Shown here: positions 60,201 to 64,000 of the stretch, one piece after another
Layout: each line of letters starts with the position of its first letter
Numbering within the stretch: the first letter of the stretch is position 1
Origin: Setaria digitata
Lineage: Eukaryota > Nematoda > Chromadorea > Rhabditida > Setariidae
Assembly: GCA_003640385.1 (NCBI GenBank)
Contig: RCAB01000029.1
Coordinates: 226,864-290,863, forward strand
Direction of reading: 5' to 3'
DNA: 64,000 nucleotides
Notes under the pieces: generated by a model
What the model saw: only the letters and a program-made list of their open reading frames with translations
Told to the model about the DNA's origin: nothing
Database searches by the model: none
Position numbers and translations under genes: made by a program

Positions 60201-62161
60201 GCATTTTATTTTTTAGAAATTTCAAACCGTTTTTCAATACTCAATAAAAACTAATTGAAGGTACTGTACTTATGGTATTCACCGCATCATTGTGGATAAT
60301 TGCTGGATGGATTCTGAGGCTCTGTGAAAGGTTCATTTTTTTCAGCTAAATATTGCAAATATCAATTTGCTTTCGTTTGCATAAATGCTTCTTTGTACCT
60401 TCAGATTTCCTGTTTGTTAACTATGACTAAATGTTTTTCTTTTCTTAATTAGAAGATGCCTGAGACTAATTTTTTACAAATATCATTTTTCGACAAAAAT
60501 TATTTGAAATTTGCCAAAATTCACTTGAATTTTGTATTTGTGCAAGTTTTACAGGCACTATGTTGCTGATCCAATTAACACTCATGCCCAGAAGCATCAG
60601 GATTATCTTAATTCATTGTGGCTAATTGCAATAACTTTCCTTTCTGTTGGTTACGGTGAGTTCCAATCAAATAATAATTTTTGATAAAAGGAACGGAAGT
60701 GATCTGATAATAATTAATTAGCCTTGGTTGTTGTCATTGAAAAAGCATTGCAGATATTATAAGAAATGCATAATTGCATATATATGTAAAGTTTCTAAAA
60801 TTAATTTTCTCGAAATTTACAGGTGACATTGTACCAAATACATATTGTGGACGGGCAATGGCTGTTATTACCGGTATTTTAGTAAGTTCTACTCTGCTTA
60901 AGCAATAATTTATTCCTGATGAAATAAGTTGGAGAAGTTTCTGGATAATTTCTACCTGTTGTTTAGGCTCTGATCCTAACAACTGTCTGGCTCTATTCAG
61001 ACTTCTGTCCAGAAATGACTTCAATTTAACTTCAATTTGAAGGGCACATGTACATCGTCGATGGTAGTTGCTGTGATTGCTCGGAAGCTTGAATTATCTC
61101 GTGCCGAGAAACATGTACATAATTTCATGATGGATACACAACTCACCAAACAAGTATGTAACTTCTGCTCTTGTTGTGTTGACAAATTTTTGCTTCTTTT
61201 AAAATTTCCAACTTGAGACAAAAAGTAACTTTTAAATTTACGCAAATCTCCACTCGACGGAAGTTTCACGTTTTTCAATTTTAGTTGAAACACACAGCGG
61301 CAAACGTATTACGTGAAACGTGGCTAATTTACAAGCATCGATGTCTAGCGGATAGAATTGAACCAGCGAAAATTCGCATGCATCAGCGGAAATTTCTAGT
61401 GGCCATTTATGCGTTAGGCTTTTTTCATTATTTTTCTCAATTTGTAGTTCGATTTTCTTTAGAAAATCGTTGAATTAGATAAAAGCTAAGTGAATTTCAG
61501 CTTAAGGAAGGTAAAGCGTGACCAACGAAAGTTAGCTGAAAATTCGGTTTCTCTTGGTGACGTCGCGAAAGTATGTAGTACTTCTTGTTCTTTTTTATTT
61601 TTATTTTTTATGGTTCAGACAAATTACAAATCTATTTATCCATCTATGTCCTATGAATGGTTAGTAATTNTCGGTTTCTCTTGGTGACGTCGCGAAAGTA
61701 TGTAGTACTTCTTGTTCTTTTTTATTTTTATTTTTTATGGTTCAGACAAATTAGTATGCTTATTTCTAGTTACTTACAAATCTATTTATCCATCTATGTC
61801 CTATGAATGGTTAGTAATTTCAACCCCTACAAGTAGAAAAATTTATTAATTTTGCCTAATTGAATTAATTGAAACGAAACATTTTCCAAATTAAATAAAA
61901 TCTGAATTTTAGACTACATCGAATACGTATGAGCTGGTACACGATGTTCAAAGTAATCAAGAAGGCCTGTCGTTACGAATGACAGCAATGGAGTATCAGT
62001 TGGCTGATATTAATCGTGAACTGAATACATTGGTTGAATTTTTCCGGTCGAACCGGAGTTCAAAAAATGTTGGCTCCGGAACGCCGGGAGCTGTTGTTTC
62101 ACATGATACTACTCCAACTCATGTTGTAAGAAGGAGATGTAACAATCTAATGGAAAGCTGA
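48231..62161 (+). CDS. Small-conductance Ca2+-activated K+ channel (SK/KCNL)
   Basis: Tetrameric potassium channel gated by calcium through constitutively bound calmodulin; it dampens excitability. Long-form exons: 48231-48309, 48460-48578, 51125-51225, 51455-51536, 51912-52170, then shared 58202-58313, 58407-58495, 58592-58641, 58729-58824, 59052-59201, 59663-59757, 60023-60120, 60261-60330, 60555-60655, 60823-60881, 61043-61153, 61285-61412, 61501-61570, 61913-62161. All phases agree; about 705 residues. The N-terminus is Ser-rich and disordered-looking. S1 begins after [11 protein letters not shown]. The S4 region is [20 protein letters not shown], the selectivity filter SVGYGD, then S6. 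The calmodulin-binding domain is nearly invariant ([39 protein letters not shown]), followed by a coiled coil ([15 protein letters not shown]). It is a kcnl-family gene; I cannot tell which of kcnl-1 to -4. Confidence 0.93.
51455..52170 (+). other. Ser-rich N-terminal exons of the long SK form
   Basis: Exons 51455-51536 ([18 protein letters not shown]) and 51912-52170 ([29 protein letters not shown]) are Ser/Pro-rich and ready-looking for phosphorylation. For 51455 I used the second of two AGs (CAACTAG), because the first (TTCTAG before 51442) would put a stop in frame. The last exon ends in phase 1 and joins 58202 in frame. Confidence 0.7.
54004..54081. repeat. 39-bp tandem duplication in an SK intron
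   Basis: Units at 54004 and 54043 both begin CATCAACTAACTTCAGCTAC and differ at a few positions (AAGCTTAAATC versus AAGTTTAAATT). Confidence 0.85.
55332..55447. repeat. Duplicated ~54-bp segment flanking a single N
   Basis: Sequence 55332-55385 recurs at 55394-55447 around the N at 55386. Unmerged contig ends are likely. Confidence 0.85.
57095..57203 (+). CDS. Alternative first coding exon of the SK channel (short form)
   Basis: ATG at 57095 opens [15 protein letters not shown] and continues to a strong donor (CCTC/GTAAGT) in phase 1. This is the same phase as the last exon of the long N-terminus at 52170, so either can join the shared exon at 58202. The resulting protein is 528 residues with a 36-residue unique N-terminus containing two cysteines. 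No TTTCAG acceptor precedes the ATG, suggesting its own promoter. Confidence rests on phase match and donor quality. Confidence 0.72.
58897..58999. repeat. Duplicated ~47-bp segment flanking a single N
   Basis: Sequence 58897-58943 recurs at 58953-58999 around the N at 58944. It is in an SK intron, so coding is unaffected. Confidence 0.85.
59481..59584. repeat. 52-bp imperfect tandem duplication in an SK intron
   Basis: Units at 59481 and 59533 both contain TTCCAC, TCACCATCTA and ATTCCACTTGTCCTTC, with several substitutions. Confidence 0.85.
61544..61820. repeat. Duplicated segment around an N that copies part of an SK exon
   Basis: Sequence 61544-61669 recurs at 61671-61820. The second copy includes the last 27 nt of exon 61501-61570 and its donor, and carries a roughly 23-bp insertion (AGTATGCTTATTTCTAG...). 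The two look like allelic contig ends. The functional exon is the first, complete copy; the second lacks an acceptor and the exon's start. Confidence 0.88.
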
Positions 62162-64000
62162 AAATTGACGTGATACTGAGAAAATGGAATCATTGAGGCC
62201 TTTAAGAATCTCACAGATATTAATTACTCGAGCAGTTCAGAATCTGCTTACTTCATTTTCTTCTTTCATGTATTATTCAAGATTGATAAGAAATTCTGTT
62301 GTTTTTGACAATTTCTCGCTTTTCTGGTCGCAAATTTTTAAAGGAAGCGTCAGGCTGCGTGGGAATTAAGCGGGAAAAAGATTCCTGACGCATTTCAGTC
62401 TGACGTATTTATAAAAAAAAAATTGGACAAGTAAATTGTTCTTGTCCGCAATTTCTGATATCACTCTTTCTTTTTTACGAACTAAAAAACAGAAATAACA
62501 TTATATATGAGAAATTTCAATTTTCATCATGCGACGATCATAGCGAATTTCAATTAAAACTTTCTCAATCACAATATTGAAATTAAAATTGAATACTGAA
62601 ATGTTTTCCATAAAAAAGGAGTTTTTAATGGCATTTATAAGACCAATTCTCTTAATTTTTCCCATTGCACTTGTATATATTTATATATTGTTGACATTAT
62701 TTCGTGTAATTAAGTTACCTTTGAATTTAAATTGCTTCATCACCAATAATTAAAAGTTTGCAGTCGTTATGTCAGGAGTATAAAGAACCATATATATACA
62801 TATATATATATAATATAATATATGTATAACGATATACATATATACATATATATATATATATGTATATATATATATGTATATCGTATATATGTATATATAT
62901 ATATATATATAAAATATATACATATATATCTTTTTAGAGTTATATATATATAACTCTAAAAAAGCCTTTGCGCGGAAACAAATTTGAGTATATTCATCGG
63001 CAAATGTACTCAAGTTATTTGTGTCTAAGGAAATGACATTTGCATAAGTTGAAATCACCGTTTCCTTTTTTATTCTGATTTTAAGACTCACATTTGACAG
63101 ATGTCGCATAAAATTAAAATTATTCATTAGAAATTGAGGATTAATCATTGAAGATTGAAGAAGTTCCTCTGAAGCAGTGATTGTTAATATAGTGATAGTA
63201 GTGATGTTTAATTGTTATTCACTACAAAACTTAAATTCTACTTGTGAGGAATCCGTTTCAGAAGTGTGAAGGATGCGTATTTCTGCTTCCAGAATCAACT
63301 AGTTCTAATTCATCATATCATTAAAAATTTAAATTTGATTGCTGATAGTACATCATTTTTATTTTGAGAGCTGATATTTTCAAGAAGAAATGAATTCATT
63401 TTTGTTTCTCCTAAAAGAATCCTGAAAGTGATGGTATATTTCTAATTAATAGTTTCAGATTTAAATAGGCATTTTAATGTACTTCGATGCAACGTCAAAA
63501 ATTATTTCGGAATACAAACAATGATTTGTAGAGCATTCTTGAGAAAAGTCCTCTGTATATTCTGTTTCGAAAATAATTTGCAACAAATTAGTAGATATAT
63601 TTTGGCAGAATCCAGCATCACATTAGTTCAGGCTAACCGTAAAGCCTAGATTCAAACTTTAGGGATTAAATATATCCCTGACGAGAAATTCATTAAAAGA
63701 AGAAAAAACCTGAGAAATTTAATATTATGATGAAGAAGAGAGAAAGGAAGCTTCTATGCTTCAGGCAGTTGCAGCTAATTAAGAGTCTAGCCCTCCCAAA
63801 CAGTTTCTTTCGCGTCATTTATTTTGAAATGCCTCCAAAAATTTCAGTTTTTCATCTAAATTCATAATTAAATGCTAAATGACTCGAAAAGAACGTCATT
63901 GCGTCATCTGAAGGTACACAGAATCCTTCATTGATTTTCAGTCTTGACTGGGTTTCAGAAGATGCAAATTGAAGCAAACAGAATGCTTTAAAAAAAAAAA
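62162..64000. other. 3' flank of the SK gene, no further gene seen
   Basis: Presumed SK 3' UTR followed by AT-rich sequence. It contains the TA palindrome cluster at 62.79-62.97 kb. No exon with coding-like composition was found in the last kilobase. Confidence 0.55.
62790..62966. repeat. TA-rich palindromic microsatellite cluster
   Basis: TATA/CATA/GTATA repeats contain nested inverted repeats. The clearest is near-perfect: CTTTTTAGAGTTATATA pairs with TATAACTCTAAAAAAG at about 62930-62964. A second pair is formed by CGATATACATATA (about 62830) and TATATGTATATCG (about 62870-62883). Confidence 0.85.

Noticed and set aside
62750..63148. 132-residue minus frame with Ile/Tyr repeats
   Set aside because: Generated by the TA/CATA microsatellite; no coding evidence.

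Overview
The window is 64 kb of AT-rich animal nuclear DNA. It most likely comes from a nematode, and probably a filarial (clade III) one. The evidence is many short exons flanked by nematode-type TTTCAG/GTAAGT splice sites, a typical nematode cuticle collagen, candidate spliced-leader acceptors 10-20 nt upstream of start codons, very AT-rich introns and long poly-A/poly-T runs. The species cannot be fixed from sequence alone. No prokaryotic operon, CRISPR array, rRNA, convincing tRNA or intact transposon was seen. All gene models below were built by hand from splice sites, reading phase and protein similarity known to me; no search was run.

Layout. 1-5.4 kb: no assigned gene; low-complexity DNA, a small GC-richer island with a 30-bp tandem repeat, and two unresolved assembly overlaps. 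5.5-6.5 kb (minus): coding-like exons of an unrecognised gene. 6.5-13.5 kb (minus): a coronin with N-terminal WD40 propeller and C-terminal coiled coil, with two possible 3' ends. 13.5-20.9 kb: mostly featureless spacer. 20.9-21.8 kb (minus): a four-exon gene for an unrecognised 141-residue protein. It is divergent from nuo-6/NDUFB4 (22.0-23.3 kb, plus), a complex I accessory subunit, with only 194 bp between start codons. 23.8-33.1 kb (plus): a 22- or 23-exon TPR gene matching TTC37/SKIC3, the scaffold of the Ski RNA-decay complex. 34.6-36.1 kb (plus): a five-exon cuticle collagen of 303 residues. 36.1-48.2 kb: a 12-kb AT-rich spacer holding one weak secreted-peptide ORF on the minus strand. 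48.2-62.2 kb (plus): a small-conductance calcium-activated potassium (SK/KCNL) channel with two alternative N-termini (about 705 and 528 residues). 62.2-64 kb: 3' flank with a large TA-rich palindromic cluster.

The genes do not form one pathway; they are an ordinary mix of housekeeping, cytoskeletal, cuticle and excitability genes. The points most worth following are: (i) nine of the ten single-N gaps are flanked by near-identical copies with indels or SNPs, i.e. unmerged allelic contig ends, one of which duplicates part of an SK exon; (ii) an extra coronin exon that lengthens the coiled coil; (iii) an alternative last exon and a predicted GC-AG intron in TTC37; (iv) two phase-matched SK starts; and (v) two unrecognised minus-strand genes. 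I found no convincing sign of a wholly new biological system.
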